Source: Desulfobacula sp. (lineage in GTDB: Bacteria > Desulfobacterota > Desulfobacteria > Desulfobacterales > Desulfobacteraceae). Taken from it: a DNA stretch of 18,035 bases. The stretch is taken from positions 1 to 18,035 of the forward strand of contig JAABTB010000006.1 of assembly GCA_011390085.1 (NCBI GenBank). Reading direction: 5' to 3'. The notes beneath the pieces were generated by a model, which was not told the origin of the DNA, did no database searches, and saw nothing but the letters and a program-made list of their open reading frames with translations. Positions 6,447-17,212 of the stretch are shown piece by piece. Position 1 is the first letter of the stretch, and every line of letters starts with the position of its first letter. Position numbers and translations under genes: made by a program.

Positions 6447-8123
6447 TTATGCGAGTTTCTTTTGAATATAATACTGCTGTCCCATGGAAATGATATTGTT
6501 TACAAACATGTAAAGAACCAATCCTGCCGGGAAGTTAATGAATAAAACCGTCATGATCAACGGCATCAGCATCATCATTTTGGCCTGCATGGGATCACCT
6601 GTCGCAGGTGTCATCTTCTGCTGCAACAGGAAAGATGCGCCCATCAAAAGGGTCAATACCGGGATGCCGTGGGGGGCATCCATGAATGGAATAGAAAAAT
6701 TAAAATGAAACAGCCGTTCCGGGGCTGCCAGATCGGTTATCCATCCGACAAAGGGGGCGTGCCTCAGTTCAATGGCCTGGTAAAGCATTCTGTAAAGCGC
6801 AAAGAAAATAGGCATCTGGACAAGCATGGGCAGGCAGCCGCTGGCCGGATTGACCTTATAGGTCTTGTAAAGGCCCATGACCTCCTGGTTCATTCTCTGC
6901 TTGTCATCTTTATATTTTTCCCGGAGTTCCATCATCAAGGGCTGAATTTTTTTCATTTCATTCATGGATTTATAGCTTTTTGTTCCCAGGGGCCAGAACA
7001 CCAGCTTGATGATGACGGTCAAAAGGATAATGGCGATGCCATAGTTGGGGATCACCCCATGGATGTAGTTCATGCCGATGAGAAGCGGTTTGGCGATCAC
7101 ATTGAAAAAACCGAAATTGACGGCCTTGCCAAGACCATTATCGAATTTGCTCAGAACCTTGTGGCTTTTGGGGCCCATATAAACGACAAAAGAATAGGTT
7201 CCCTGGCGGCCTTGGTCCAAGGGCTCCATTTTCTGGATATATTGATTGGCAATCCTGTCATTGGCGTAAGAAATTACAAGCTTGGCATCGGTCGGATTGC
7301 CGCCGTCTTTTTGTTTCGACATCAGGGCGGTGAAAAAATACCGTTCCGAATAACCGGCCCAGCCGATTTTTCCGATATAGGTATTTTTTTCATCCAGGTC
7401 ATCGGGATCAATTTCAATATATTCATTGCTGATGAGAGCAGAAGGTCCTTCAAAGGCGAATTTCGACCTGTCCTTGACCTCTTGGTTATAAATTCCGGGG
7501 ATGGAAACCACAATAGCATCGTTTAATGCTGTTCCGGATCCGTTTTGGAAGGTGATGTCATAATCAATGAGATAGGAATCGGATTTAAAGGTGTAACTCT
7601 TTTTCACACGGATTCCCCCGGAGGTTTCAAAAACAAATTCTAGGGTTTTTTCCCCCTGAGCCACATTGATCTCGACGGCATCGGTGTCGGCCGTATACAC
7701 GGCATTTTTCAGGCCGGGTATGGACCGTCCTTCAAGATCAACGGAAAAGATACCTTCGCTGATCTCTTTGGGCACCAATTGTTTTAACGGAGAATTCTTT
7801 TCATTGGTTTCAGTATAATGTTTAAGTTCAAAGCTTATAACAGTTGCTCCGGCTTCTGAAACGACAATATTATACAGCGGGGTTGATACGGCTATGGTGC
7901 GATAATTTGTCTTTTGCGGTTCAACGGTTTCAGAAGCAACCTCGGTCTTTGACGTGTATTCGGTAACAGCCGGGACGGGGTCCTTTGACTGAACTTCTCC
8001 CTGGGTCTGAACTTCCTGTGAAGGACTGCCCGGCTCAGGCGGTTTTACAAAGAAGGCCTGATATCCGACAAGGACCAGTACAGAAAGTACGACAGCGAGC
8101 ATTAACCGTTTTTGTTCATCCAT
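6447..8123 (-). CDS. yidC: Membrane protein insertase YidC
   Basis: YidC inserts and folds inner-membrane proteins, alone or with SecYEG. The 558-residue Gram-negative layout is complete. The first membrane segment (about 7-25) is followed by a large periplasmic beta-sandwich domain (about 60-330). Then come the conserved core membrane helices: about 357-378, 430-450, 487-502 and 518-548. Recognisable core motifs are KVNPASGCLPMLVQMPIFFA (about 423-442) and FPAGLVLY (531-538). The hydrophilic groove carries K373 in VIIKLVFWPL where Escherichia coli has R366, a conservative change common in the family. AGGAGAG precedes the ATG at close spacing. The gene lies 72 bp after yidD in the rpmH-rnpA-yidD-yidC-jag-mnmE run. 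Confidence 0.98.
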   Translation of the reverse strand: MDEQKRLMLAVVLSVLVLVGYQAFFVKPPEPGSPSQEVQTQGEVQSKDPVPAVTEYTSKTEVASETVEPQKTNYRTIAVSTPLYNIVVSEAGATVISFELKHYTETNEKNSPLKQLVPKEISEGIFSVDLEGRSIPGLKNAVYTADTDAVEINVAQGEKTLEFVFETSGGIRVKKSYTFKSDSYLIDYDITFQNGSGTALNDAIVVSIPGIYNQEVKDRSKFAFEGPSALISNEYIEIDPDDLDEKNTYIGKIGWAGYSERYFFTALMSKQKDGGNPTDAKLVISYANDRIANQYIQKMEPLDQGRQGTYSFVVYMGPKSHKVLSKFDNGLGKAVNFGFFNVIAKPLLIGMNYIHGVIPNYGIAIILLTVIIKLVFWPLGTKSYKSMNEMKKIQPLMMELREKYKDDKQRMNQEVMGLYKTYKVNPASGCLPMLVQMPIFFALYRMLYQAIELRHAPFVGWITDLAAPERLFHFNFSIPFMDAPHGIPVLTLLMGASFLLQQKMTPATGDPMQAKMMMLMPLIMTVLFINFPAGLVLYMFVNNIISMGQQYYIQKKLA

Positions 8124-8195
8124 TTTCTCTCCTAAGTCTTAAAAATGTGTTGCAACTGCAATTAGAAGAGGAAATACGTCGTGCGTTCGGATAAA

Positions 8196-8405
8196 TTAGG
8201 GTACAGGATCAAATCCCCCTGCATGGAAAGGATGGCATCGCAGTATTCTTTTGGCCGTTAGAAATACACCTTTCAGGCTGCCGTATTTTTCAATAGCCTC
8301 AACTGCATAGGCCGAACAGGTCGGATAATAGCGGCAGTTATGGCCTGTAAAAGGTGATATAAAAAATTGATAAAATTTAATAAATATCAATAATAGCGTT
8401 TTCAT
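8196..8405 (-). CDS. yidD: Membrane protein insertion efficiency factor YidD
   Basis: This 69-residue protein is a typical YidD: an N-terminal amphipathic or hydrophobic helix ([18 protein letters not shown]), then the conserved cysteine-containing core [19 protein letters not shown], and the end motif [16 protein letters not shown]. YidD sits at the inner face of the membrane and helps YidC/Sec substrates insert. The start ATG overlaps the rnpA stop by four bases (ATGA arrangement), so the two are translationally coupled, and yidC follows 72 bp downstream. Length and motifs are normal. Confidence 0.96.
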   Translation of the reverse strand: MKTLLLIFIKFYQFFISPFTGHNCRYYPTCSAYAVEAIEKYGSLKGVFLTAKRILRCHPFHAGGFDPVP

Positions 8406-8749
8406 GATAATGCTATTTTTATAAAAAGTTTATCAAGCTTTTCAATAATCAGCTGATTGGATAGCGCAGCCAGACCCTTCCTTGCGATGATATTAATATC
8501 CTTTGGTCCTGAAATATTCTCTTTATTATGCCTGAAATATTCTCTAATGATTCTTTTTATCCTGTTTCGCTCTACTGCATTTCCTACTTTTTTTGATACT
8601 GTAATGCCAATTCGATTGTTTTGAGCAGTTCCATTAAGCACAATTGCTATAAAGCCGGCTGTATATACCTTTTTTCCATGTTCTGAAAGTGTTAGAAATT
8701 GAGCTCTCTTCAGGAGCCGTACATTTTTTGGCAAACAAAAATTAGTCAA
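8402..8749 (-). CDS. rnpA: Ribonuclease P protein component (TTG start)
   Basis: RnpA is the protein subunit that pairs with the RnpB RNA to cut the 5' leader from pre-tRNAs. The 115-residue product has the family's N-terminal [13 protein letters not shown] and the RNA-binding motif RNRIKR (61-66) followed by IIREYFR. The start is TTG at 8749-8747. The only ATG close upstream (8753) is in another frame and hits a stop after three codons, while AAAGGG at 8755-8760 sits five bases before the TTG. Starting here also gives the usual N-terminus for the family. rpmH ends 12 bp upstream and yidD overlaps the end. The catalytic RNA gene is not in this window. Confidence 0.95.
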   Translation of the reverse strand: MTNFCLPKNVRLLKRAQFLTLSEHGKKVYTAGFIAIVLNGTAQNNRIGITVSKKVGNAVERNRIKRIIREYFRHNKENISGPKDINIIARKGLAALSNQLIIEKLDKLFIKIALS

Positions 8750-8761
8750 TCATTCCCTTTA

Positions 8762-8896
8762 TTAGACTGCAAGCCTTTTTCTTCCTTTTGCTCTTCTGGC
8801 GTTGATGATGCGTCGTCCTCCGGGTGTGGCCATTCGTTTAAGAAATCCGTGCTTTCTAACTCTTTTCCGGTTGCTGGGTTGAAATGTTCGTTTCAT
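8762..8896 (-). CDS. rpmH: 50S ribosomal protein L34
   Basis: Translating 8896 to 8762 on the minus strand gives a 44-residue, very basic protein starting [18 protein letters not shown], continuing with [20 protein letters not shown] and ending RLAV. This is unmistakably ribosomal protein L34, of normal length. An AAGGA site lies about 10 bases before the ATG, and a strong promoter (8967-8995) drives it. It is the first gene of the rpmH-rnpA-yidD-yidC-jag-mnmE run; dnaA and an origin, often found upstream of rpmH, are not here, and icd occupies that place. Confidence 0.97.
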   Translation of the reverse strand: MKRTFQPSNRKRVRKHGFLKRMATPGGRRIINARRAKGRKRLAV

Positions 8897-8966
8897 AAAT
8901 AATTAATCCTTACCTAAATAATTTCCATATGTTCACTTCAATACTGTAAACCACCATAAACGCAGG

Positions 8967-8995
8967 ACTTTATCGTTTTTAATTAAAATTGTCAA
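8967..8995 (-). promoter_or_regulatory. Sigma70-type promoter of the rpmH-rnpA-yidD-yidC run
   Basis: On the minus strand a perfect -35 TTGACA (8995-8990) is separated by exactly 17 bp of AT-rich sequence from TAAAGT (8972-8967, four of six matches to consensus). Start would fall near 8960, giving a leader of about 65 nt before rpmH. This is one of the best promoter matches in the window and fits the high expression expected of a ribosomal protein gene. No clear terminator for icd lies between 9020 and 8996, so read-through from icd is possible too. Confidence 0.65.
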
Positions 8996-9019
8996 GAATG
9001 ATGGTTTATCTTTTTTAAT

Positions 9020-10240
9020 TTATATGGATTCGGAATAACCGTCTGAAAGCCTTTTTTCCAGGGTGTCGATAAATTCATAGGAATCCAGGATTTTTTTTGC
9101 ACCAGGATCACAAATGGCGGCAAGATCTCCGGTCATATATCCGTCTTCAATGGTTTCAATCACTGTTTTTTCAAGCCGGTCTGAAAAATCTGAGAGCAGG
9201 GGGAGTCCGTCCAGTTCCCCCCGTTTTCTTAAGGCCCCGGTCCAGGCAAAGATCAGGGCCACGGCATTGGTTGAGGTTTTTCCCCCTTTCAAGTGTTTGT
9301 AATAATGTCTTTGAACGGTTCCGTGGGCCGCCTCATATTCAAAATATCCATGGGGCGAGACCAGGACCGATGACATCATAGCCAGGGACCCGAAGGCCGA
9401 GGCCACCATGTCGCTCATGACATCCCCGTCATAATTTTTGCAGGCCCAGAGGACACCGCCGTCGGACTTCATGATCCGGGCCACAAGGTCGTCGATGAGG
9501 GTATAAAAAAAGGAAATCCCGGCTCTGGTAAATTTTTCTTTATATTCTGCATCATAGATGTCTTCGAATATATTTTTAAAGGTCTGGTCATAAATTTTTG
9601 AAACCGTATCCTTGGTGGCAAACCAGCAATCGATTTTTTCTGCCAAGGAATACTCAAAACAGGCCCTGGCAAAACTTGAAATCGAGGCCTCGGTGTTGTG
9701 CACCCCCTGAATAATGCCGGGGCCGGAAAATTCCATAATGGTTTCCCTTGTTTCATGGCCCAGGGCATCGGTGAACACGATTTCCGCCTTACCCCCTCGC
9801 TCTGTTTTTATTTCAGCGTTCTTGTAAACATCCCCATAGGCATGCCGGCCGATGGAAATCGGTTTCTTCCATGATTTTACCGCAGGCTTGATATTATTGA
9901 CAATGATGGGTTTTCTGAATACAGTGCCGTCCAGCATGGCGCGGATGGTGCCGTTGGGGCTTTTCCACTGTTTTTTTAAGCCGTATTCTTCCACCCTTTC
10001 CCGGTTGGGGGTGATGGTGGCATTTTTTACCCCTACCCCATATTTTTTTATGGCATTGGCAGCATCCACCGTCACCTGATCATCGGTATCGTCCCGGTGC
10101 TGAATGCCCAGATCATAATATTCCGTCTTCAGATCGACAAAGGGAAGGATGAGCTTTTCCTTGATCACCGGCCAGAGGACCCGGGTCATTTCATCTCCGT
10201 CCAGCTCCACCAGGGGGGTTTTCATTTTGATTTTCTGCAT
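9020..10240 (-). CDS. icd: NADP-dependent isocitrate dehydrogenase, eukaryote-type (subfamily II)
   Basis: This enzyme oxidatively decarboxylates isocitrate to 2-oxoglutarate. The sequence belongs to the homodimeric subfamily found in eukaryotes and some bacteria, including sulfate reducers, not the Escherichia coli type. Diagnostic stretches are [15 protein letters not shown], the substrate loop [30 protein letters not shown], and the cofactor region HGTVQRHY, whose Arg-His pair indicates [19 protein letters not shown] follows. I place the start at 10240 (406 aa) because AAGGAG lies six bases upstream at 10247-10252 and the family begins just there. An in-frame ATG at 10276 would add 12 residues and lacks support. 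The gene lies 58 bp after rng. It suits a complete-oxidising TCA cycle. Confidence 0.96.
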   Translation of the reverse strand: MQKIKMKTPLVELDGDEMTRVLWPVIKEKLILPFVDLKTEYYDLGIQHRDDTDDQVTVDAANAIKKYGVGVKNATITPNRERVEEYGLKKQWKSPNGTIRAMLDGTVFRKPIIVNNIKPAVKSWKKPISIGRHAYGDVYKNAEIKTERGGKAEIVFTDALGHETRETIMEFSGPGIIQGVHNTEASISSFARACFEYSLAEKIDCWFATKDTVSKIYDQTFKNIFEDIYDAEYKEKFTRAGISFFYTLIDDLVARIMKSDGGVLWACKNYDGDVMSDMVASAFGSLAMMSSVLVSPHGYFEYEAAHGTVQRHYYKHLKGGKTSTNAVALIFAWTGALRKRGELDGLPLLSDFSDRLEKTVIETIEDGYMTGDLAAICDPGAKKILDSYEFIDTLEKRLSDGYSESI

Positions 10241-10246
10241 ATGGAT

Positions 10247-10252
10247 CTCCTT
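10247..10252 (-). promoter_or_regulatory. Ribosome binding site deciding the icd start
   Basis: AAGGAG on the minus strand sits six bases before the ATG at 10240. It falls inside the longer in-frame reading that would begin at 10276, so the shorter product is favoured. Confidence 0.75.
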
Positions 10253-10298
10253 GCGCGAATAGGGGCTGATATTCAATCCAGCCTTTTTTTATCCGGTT

Positions 10299-11864
10299 TT
10301 ATTTTATTAGGGATTCAAATATATGGTATTCTTCAATGTGGTAATTGGGTTCAGGATAGATCACAATAGGTTTTGAAAACTGTTTTTCAAGGGATGAGAT
10401 CAGGTGTTTTTCCCGCCCGTGGAGCAATTGTGCAATTTCAGGATGGACTTTTACCGTAAACCGGTTGCCCATCATATCGGCGGCTTCAGTGACAAGATCC
10501 CTGTAAATTTTATGGCAGATGGATTTTCCCGACAGCAGATGGCCGTCCCCATTGCAGTAAAAGCAGGGCTCACAAAGGGTCCGGGTCAGGTTGCGGCGGA
10601 TTCTTTTTCGTGTCATCTGCACTAGCCCGAGCTCGGTCAGGGGCAGGATATTGGTCTGGCTCTTGTCTTTTTTCATGGCCTCGTTCATCTGGGCCATGAC
10701 TTTTTCCCGATGATGCTCTTTTTTCATATCGATGAAATCAATGATGATGATCCCGCCGATATTGCGGAGTCTGATCTGGTAGGCAATTTCTTTTACCGCC
10801 TCCAGGTTGGTTTTTAAAATGGTTTCGTCAAAATTGTGTTTGCCCACATAACGGCCGGTATTGACATCAATGGCCACAAGGGCTTCGGTCTGTTCGATGA
10901 CGATATACCCCCCGGATTTGAGCCACACTTTTTTTTTCAATGCCCTGGCCACATCTCCTTCAATATTGTAGGCATCAAAAATCGATTCCCTGCCCTGGTA
11001 AAGTTCCACAGACAATTTAACATCAGGCATGAGCCGTTTTAAAAAGCGCTGAACATTTTCATATTCTTCCTTTGAATCAATGACCAGTTTATCGGCTTCA
11101 TTGGCCAGAAGATCCCTTACGGCACGGAAGGTGACGGTAAGATCCTTATAGATAAGGGATGGAGCCGGGGCGGGTTTAGTTTTGATCATGATGGCGTCCC
11201 AGGTTTTGGTCAGAAATTCGATTTCTTTTGCAATGGTATCCTCATCAATCCCTTCGGCCTGGGTTCTTAAAATATAACCGAATTTATTTTTGCGGATGGA
11301 CAATAAAAGGTCTTTCAAGCGGACCCGTTCGGCATCATTTTCAATTCTTTTTGAAATGCCGATATGATCCACCGTGGGCATGAGCACCATATACCGGCCG
11401 GCCAGGGAAATATGGGTGGTCACCCTGGGTCCCTTGGTCCCGATGGAGGACTTTGCCACCTGAACCAGGATTTCCTGGCCTTCCGTCAAAAGCTCATCAA
11501 TATGGCAGTCATGGTTCATGGACGCTTTCCAGGACGGAAGGCTTTCCGTCATATCCCCGGATTCCATTTCCGCTTCACCGGCCTCGGCATCCCCGTCATT
11601 GCCCTGTTCAAATTCCTGGTACATGACAGGGCTTGCCGTATCCAGGACATCGTCCACATAAATAAAGGCGGCCTGGTCAAATCCGATGTCCACGAAGGCG
11701 GCCTGCATCCCCGGCAAAACCCGTTGAACCCGGCCCTTATAAATATTTCCCGCAATGGAGGTCTCATCCGGTCTTTCAATAAACACCTCAACCACCGTGC
11801 CGTTTTCAAGAAGCGCCACCCGGGTTTCATGGGGGGCGGAATTGACAACAAGTTCTTTTAACAT
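10299..11864 (-). CDS. rng: Ribonuclease G (RNase E/G family)
   Basis: RNase G is an endoribonuclease that trims 16S rRNA 5' ends and takes part in mRNA decay. The 521-residue protein has an N-terminal S1-like RNA-binding domain (about 35-160) starting with GNIYKGRVQRVLPGMQAAFV. It is interrupted by an acidic, probably disordered insert (about 84-108). The catalytic domain carries the two metal-binding aspartates: D333 in ALVAIDVNTGR and D376 in GIIIIDFIDM. The zinc-link cysteines C431 and C434 (LCEPC) follow. There is no long C-terminal scaffold, so it is RNase G rather than RNase E in length. AAGGAT precedes the ATG. The gene is 15 bp downstream of the radical SAM gene; the pairing of rng with this radical SAM family is recurrent in bacteria, suggesting a linked role in RNA metabolism. 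Confidence 0.95.
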   Translation of the reverse strand: MLKELVVNSAPHETRVALLENGTVVEVFIERPDETSIAGNIYKGRVQRVLPGMQAAFVDIGFDQAAFIYVDDVLDTASPVMYQEFEQGNDGDAEAGEAEMESGDMTESLPSWKASMNHDCHIDELLTEGQEILVQVAKSSIGTKGPRVTTHISLAGRYMVLMPTVDHIGISKRIENDAERVRLKDLLLSIRKNKFGYILRTQAEGIDEDTIAKEIEFLTKTWDAIMIKTKPAPAPSLIYKDLTVTFRAVRDLLANEADKLVIDSKEEYENVQRFLKRLMPDVKLSVELYQGRESIFDAYNIEGDVARALKKKVWLKSGGYIVIEQTEALVAIDVNTGRYVGKHNFDETILKTNLEAVKEIAYQIRLRNIGGIIIIDFIDMKKEHHREKVMAQMNEAMKKDKSQTNILPLTELGLVQMTRKRIRRNLTRTLCEPCFYCNGDGHLLSGKSICHKIYRDLVTEAADMMGNRFTVKVHPEIAQLLHGREKHLISSLEKQFSKPIVIYPEPNYHIEEYHIFESLIK

Positions 11865-11879
11865 GGATCTATCCTTGTT

Positions 11880-14396
<2,517 letters not shown>

Positions 14397-14478
14397 GATA
14401 CTGATTTTTATAAAAAAACCTTTTCGGTATAGAGTGTAATCAAATTTTTTAATTTAATATTTTTTCCAGGATAAAGCA
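14397..14478. promoter_or_regulatory. Divergent AT-rich promoter region between the radical SAM gene and asnS
   Basis: These 82 bp separate two divergent genes, so both must be transcribed from here. TATAGA at 14428-14433 is a possible plus-strand -10, but the -35 at 17 bp (TTTTTA) is poor. The complementary strand offers TTGATT at 14437-14442 as a weak -35. I cannot fix either start site. AGGAT at 14468-14472 is the asnS ribosome site. Confidence 0.35.
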
Positions 14479-15858
14479 ATGAAAAGAACCAAAATCAATA
14501 ACCTGCTCAGACTTGATCAATCCCCCGGAGACGTGCTTGTCAAAGGCTGGGTCAGAACAAAACGGGACTCAAAAGAATTCTCCTTCATGGAAATCAATGA
14601 CGGATCTTGCCTTTCCAATATCCAGGCCATTGCAGACAAGGGTCTGATCAATTATGCAGAAATCGGAACCCTTACCACGGGAAGCTCGGTATCGGTTTCG
14701 GGAACCCTTGTGGAATCTCCGGGGAAGGGCCAGAAATGGGAAATCAAGGCCAAAGAAGTTGAGATCATCAACCTTGCACCGGACTCCTACCCGCTTCAGA
14801 AGAAAAGACATTCCGATGAATTCTTAAGGACCATTGCCCACCTGAGACCCAGAACCAATAAATTCGGGGCAGCCTTCCGGCTCAGGTCGGAAATGGCCTA
14901 TGCCGTTCATAAATTTTATAAGGAAAAGGGATTCCGGTATCTGACCACCCCCTTGATCACCGGCTCTGACTGCGAGGGTGCAGGGGAAATGTTCAGGGTG
15001 ACCAGCCTTGATCCTGAAACCGTTCAAAAAATGGGGAAAATGGATTTCAGCCTTGATTTCTTCGGCCGGGAATCCAATCTGACCGTGTCCGGCCAATTGT
15101 CTGCGGAAATGTTTGCCCTGGCCCTGGGAGATGTGTATAGCTTCGGCCCGACCTTCAGGGCGGAAAATTCCAATACCAGCCGCCATGTGGCCGAGTTCTG
15201 GATGTTGGAACCGGAAATGGCCTTCTGTGATTTAAACGGCAATATGGATCACGGGGAAGAATTAGTGAAATACCTGACCCGCCATGCCGTGGACGAATGC
15301 TCCGAAGACCTGTCCCTGTTTCAAAATTTTGTGGACAAAACCCTTACAGAGAGGCTTGATACCCTCCTGAATTCGGAATTTGCACGGATCACCTATACCG
15401 AAGCCGTTGATATCCTGAAAAAATCCGGACAGGCCTTTGAATTCCCCGTTGAATACGGCACTGATCTTCAATCCGAACATGAACGGTTTCTGGCAGAGGT
15501 ATACTGCAAAAAGCCGGTCTTTCTGACGGATTACCCCAAGGGGATCAAACCTTTTTACATGCGGGTGAATGCGGATGGAAAAACCGTTGCCGCCGTAGAT
15601 CTCCTGGTTCCGGGAATTGGAGAGCTCATCGGCGGCAGCCAGAGGGAAGAACGCCTGGACGTGCTTGAAGAGCGGATGAAACAGATGAACCTGCCCCTGG
15701 AGAATTACTGGTGGTACCTGGATTCCAGAAGATACGGGTCTGTTCCCCACGCCGGTTTTGGCCTGGGCTTTGAACGGTTTTTAATGATGATTACCGGCAT
15801 CGCCAATATCAGAGATGTCATCCCCTTCCCCAGAACCCCCGGCAGTATTGATTTTTAA
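14479..15858 (+). CDS. asnS: Asparagine--tRNA ligase
   Basis: AsnRS charges tRNA-Asn with asparagine. The 459-residue class IIb synthetase has an N-terminal OB-fold anticodon-binding domain (about 15-105, with VLVKGWVRTKRDSKEFSFME). The catalytic core carries motif 1 around 136-165, motif 2 at 223-248 (FRAENSNTSRHVAEFW) and motif 3 near 426-438 (GFGLGFERFLMM). The protein ends RTPGSIDF, as is usual. The N-terminal set and the HVAEFWMLEPEMAF stretch mark it as AsnRS rather than AspRS. The start is supported by AGGAT eight bases upstream. Its stop codon is directly followed by the ATG of the methyltransferase gene, so the two are probably translationally coupled. Confidence 0.97.
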   Translation: MKRTKINNLLRLDQSPGDVLVKGWVRTKRDSKEFSFMEINDGSCLSNIQAIADKGLINYAEIGTLTTGSSVSVSGTLVESPGKGQKWEIKAKEVEIINLAPDSYPLQKKRHSDEFLRTIAHLRPRTNKFGAAFRLRSEMAYAVHKFYKEKGFRYLTTPLITGSDCEGAGEMFRVTSLDPETVQKMGKMDFSLDFFGRESNLTVSGQLSAEMFALALGDVYSFGPTFRAENSNTSRHVAEFWMLEPEMAFCDLNGNMDHGEELVKYLTRHAVDECSEDLSLFQNFVDKTLTERLDTLLNSEFARITYTEAVDILKKSGQAFEFPVEYGTDLQSEHERFLAEVYCKKPVFLTDYPKGIKPFYMRVNADGKTVAAVDLLVPGIGELIGGSQREERLDVLEERMKQMNLPLENYWWYLDSRRYGSVPHAGFGLGFERFLMMITGIANIRDVIPFPRTPGSIDF

Positions 15859-16710
15859 ATGGCGGAACCCTTGTTCTTTTTCCATTTTGAAGCTGTGGCC
15901 GCCATTCTTAACGCCATGCAGGAGGGGGAAAATGAAATCCTTTTGTCCTTTGATCTCAACCTGACGGAAAACCTGTGGCCTATTCAAAAGGACCGGCTGA
16001 TCCTGGGCCCTGATGTGTTTATTGACCGGAAAAAGCTGGAGGCCGTGGCTTCCAGACGAAATATAATTTTCAGGTTCCAGAATAATGCCTTAACCCCTCT
16101 TGAAATCCGGAGCCATGCCTATTATAAGCTTTCTCCCACCAGAACGGCCCCCATCCTGGAAATTGACGGCATCAAGATGCACCGCTCAAAGGGAATAGAT
16201 CCCCTGATGGATGCGAAGGAAAAAACCAGGATGGTGGTTTCAACAGGAGATACGGTTCTGGATACCTGCGGCGGTCTTGGCTATTCAGCTTTTTTTGCCC
16301 TGAAAGCCGGGGCCAAAAAAGTCATCTCAGCGGAAAAAAGCAGTGAGGTCATCCAGCTTCGCAACCTGAATCCCTGGCTGAAAAAATGGAATGGGGATGG
16401 GCTTGAGTTTGTCCATGCAGACATCATCCAATATATTGACGGTCTGGAAAGCAATTCTTTTAACAGCGTGATTCATGATCCCCCGAGATTCACGTCTCAA
16501 ACCGGGGATCTTTACGGGAAAAAATTCTATGACGGGCTTTTCAGGGTCATGGCGCCCCGGTCAAAAATTTTCCATTATACCGGTATCCCCAAAAAGATCA
16601 AAACCAATGACCGGTTTATTGTGAATACGATAAAACGGCTCGAAACATCGGGATTTCATTCGGTTGTGTTTAAAGATGACCTCCAGGGCGTTTTTGCAAA
16701 AAGGGATTGA
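15859..16710 (+). CDS. SAM-dependent methyltransferase of archaeal COG2521 type
   Basis: This 283-residue protein carries a SAM-binding loop DTCGGLGYS (135-143), AEKSSEVIQLRNLNPW (158-173) marking the end of strand two, and the catalytic-type motif IHDPPR (205-210) followed by FYDGLFRVMAPRSKIFHYTG. This combination matches predicted archaeal methyltransferases of COG2521 as I remember them. The first 125 residues form a separate domain including the HAYYKLSPT segment. The DPPR motif is close to the DPPY/NPPY type used on nucleic acid or protein nitrogen, but the substrate is unknown. The ATG directly follows the asnS stop with no ribosome site, so translation relies on coupling; a strong GGAGGGGG at 15921-15928 points to an out-of-frame ATG. 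Family assignment is from memory of motifs. Confidence 0.78.
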   Translation: MAEPLFFFHFEAVAAILNAMQEGENEILLSFDLNLTENLWPIQKDRLILGPDVFIDRKKLEAVASRRNIIFRFQNNALTPLEIRSHAYYKLSPTRTAPILEIDGIKMHRSKGIDPLMDAKEKTRMVVSTGDTVLDTCGGLGYSAFFALKAGAKKVISAEKSSEVIQLRNLNPWLKKWNGDGLEFVHADIIQYIDGLESNSFNSVIHDPPRFTSQTGDLYGKKFYDGLFRVMAPRSKIFHYTGIPKKIKTNDRFIVNTIKRLETSGFHSVVFKDDLQGVFAKRD

Positions 16711-16790
16711 TCCGGCCGAGGAGGATAATTTTCTTTCAAAAACCGATGTTGAATGATAAAACATTCCGCTGTATGGATGGGATCAATCTT

Positions 16791-16796
16791 CAGGAG
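16791..16796 (+). promoter_or_regulatory. Ribosome binding site favouring a GTG start for the thioesterase
   Basis: CAGGAG at 16791-16796 sits six bases before an in-frame GTG at 16803. Upstream in-frame starts (TTG 16707, ATG 16746, ATG 16773) have no well-placed site; a good GAGGAGG at 16718-16724 is too far (about 21 bases) from ATG 16746. Confidence 0.55.
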
Positions 16797-16802
16797 TTGA
16801 AA

Positions 16803-17207
16803 GTGGAACCGGAAATAAAAATCAGAGGCTATCACACCGACCTTTATCAGCACGTCAATAATGCAAGGTATCTGGAATTCCTGGAAGAGGGCCGGTGGAG
16901 GCTTTTAGAAGACCATCTGGATCTGGAAGAATTCATGAAAAATGGATTTTCATTTTTTGTCGTTAATATTATTATTTCTTATAAAAGCCAGGCCAGGGTC
17001 GGGGATATCATTGTCATCCGGTCCGGCCTTAAAAAAATCGGAAACAGGAGCGCCGTCTTCCGGCAGCAGATTCTCAACAAAGACACCAAAACGGTTTGCG
17101 TTGATGCAGACATTACCTTTGTGATTGCAGATATTATGGGAAAACCAATAAAACTTGAGGGTGGGCTAAAGGAGAAATTATTGCAGCTCCCTTTATTTGA
17201 AGGATAA
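16803..17207 (+). CDS. Hotdog-fold acyl-CoA thioesterase (4HBT family)
   Basis: With a GTG start this is a 134-residue hotdog protein of the 4-hydroxybenzoyl-CoA thioesterase superfamily, which hydrolyses acyl-CoA or acyl-ACP esters. The signature lies near the N-terminus: [20 protein letters not shown], with the catalytic aspartate D13 and the H17-V-N-N-A motif at the start of the central helix. The beta-strands [20 protein letters not shown] and later segments complete the fold. Family members normally begin a few residues before this motif, which supports 16803; starting at TTG 16707 would add 32 residues with no homologous look and overlap the methyltransferase stop. The substrate cannot be told. 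hisHF begins five bases after its stop. Confidence 0.85.
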   Translation: MEPEIKIRGYHTDLYQHVNNARYLEFLEEGRWRLLEDHLDLEEFMKNGFSFFVVNIIISYKSQARVGDIIVIRSGLKKIGNRSAVFRQQILNKDTKTVCVDADITFVIADIMGKPIKLEGGLKEKLLQLPLFEG

Positions 17208-17212
17208 AACAA

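Noticed and set aside
6669..7526. A 285-codon open frame on the plus strand opposite yidC
   Set aside because: It lies fully antisense to the confidently assigned yidC and reads as low-complexity His/Phe/Gly-rich text with no family motif, as expected of the complement of a membrane protein gene. No ribosome site supports it.
8897..9019. Possible replication origin upstream of rpmH
   Set aside because: AT-rich spacer checked for DnaA boxes (TTATCCACA-type); none found, and dnaA is not adjacent. The AT richness is explained by the promoter.
10241..10298. Possible terminator between rng and icd (GGCTG/CAGCC with T/A-rich flanks)
   Set aside because: The stem is only five base pairs with a long loop and no following T-run in the right place; cotranscription of icd with rng is as likely.
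11364..11861. A 165-codon plus-strand frame opposite the 5' part of rng
   Set aside because: Histidine/glycine-rich composition typical of a shadow; rng has all catalytic residues on the other strand.
15262..15750. A 162-codon minus-strand frame opposite asnS
   Set aside because: Fully within the certain asnS gene and without any domain signature.
15921..15934. Strong GGAGGGGG with ATG just after it, inside the COG2521-type gene
   Set aside because: The ATG is out of frame with the methyltransferase, and no credible protein follows in that frame, so it does not define a start.
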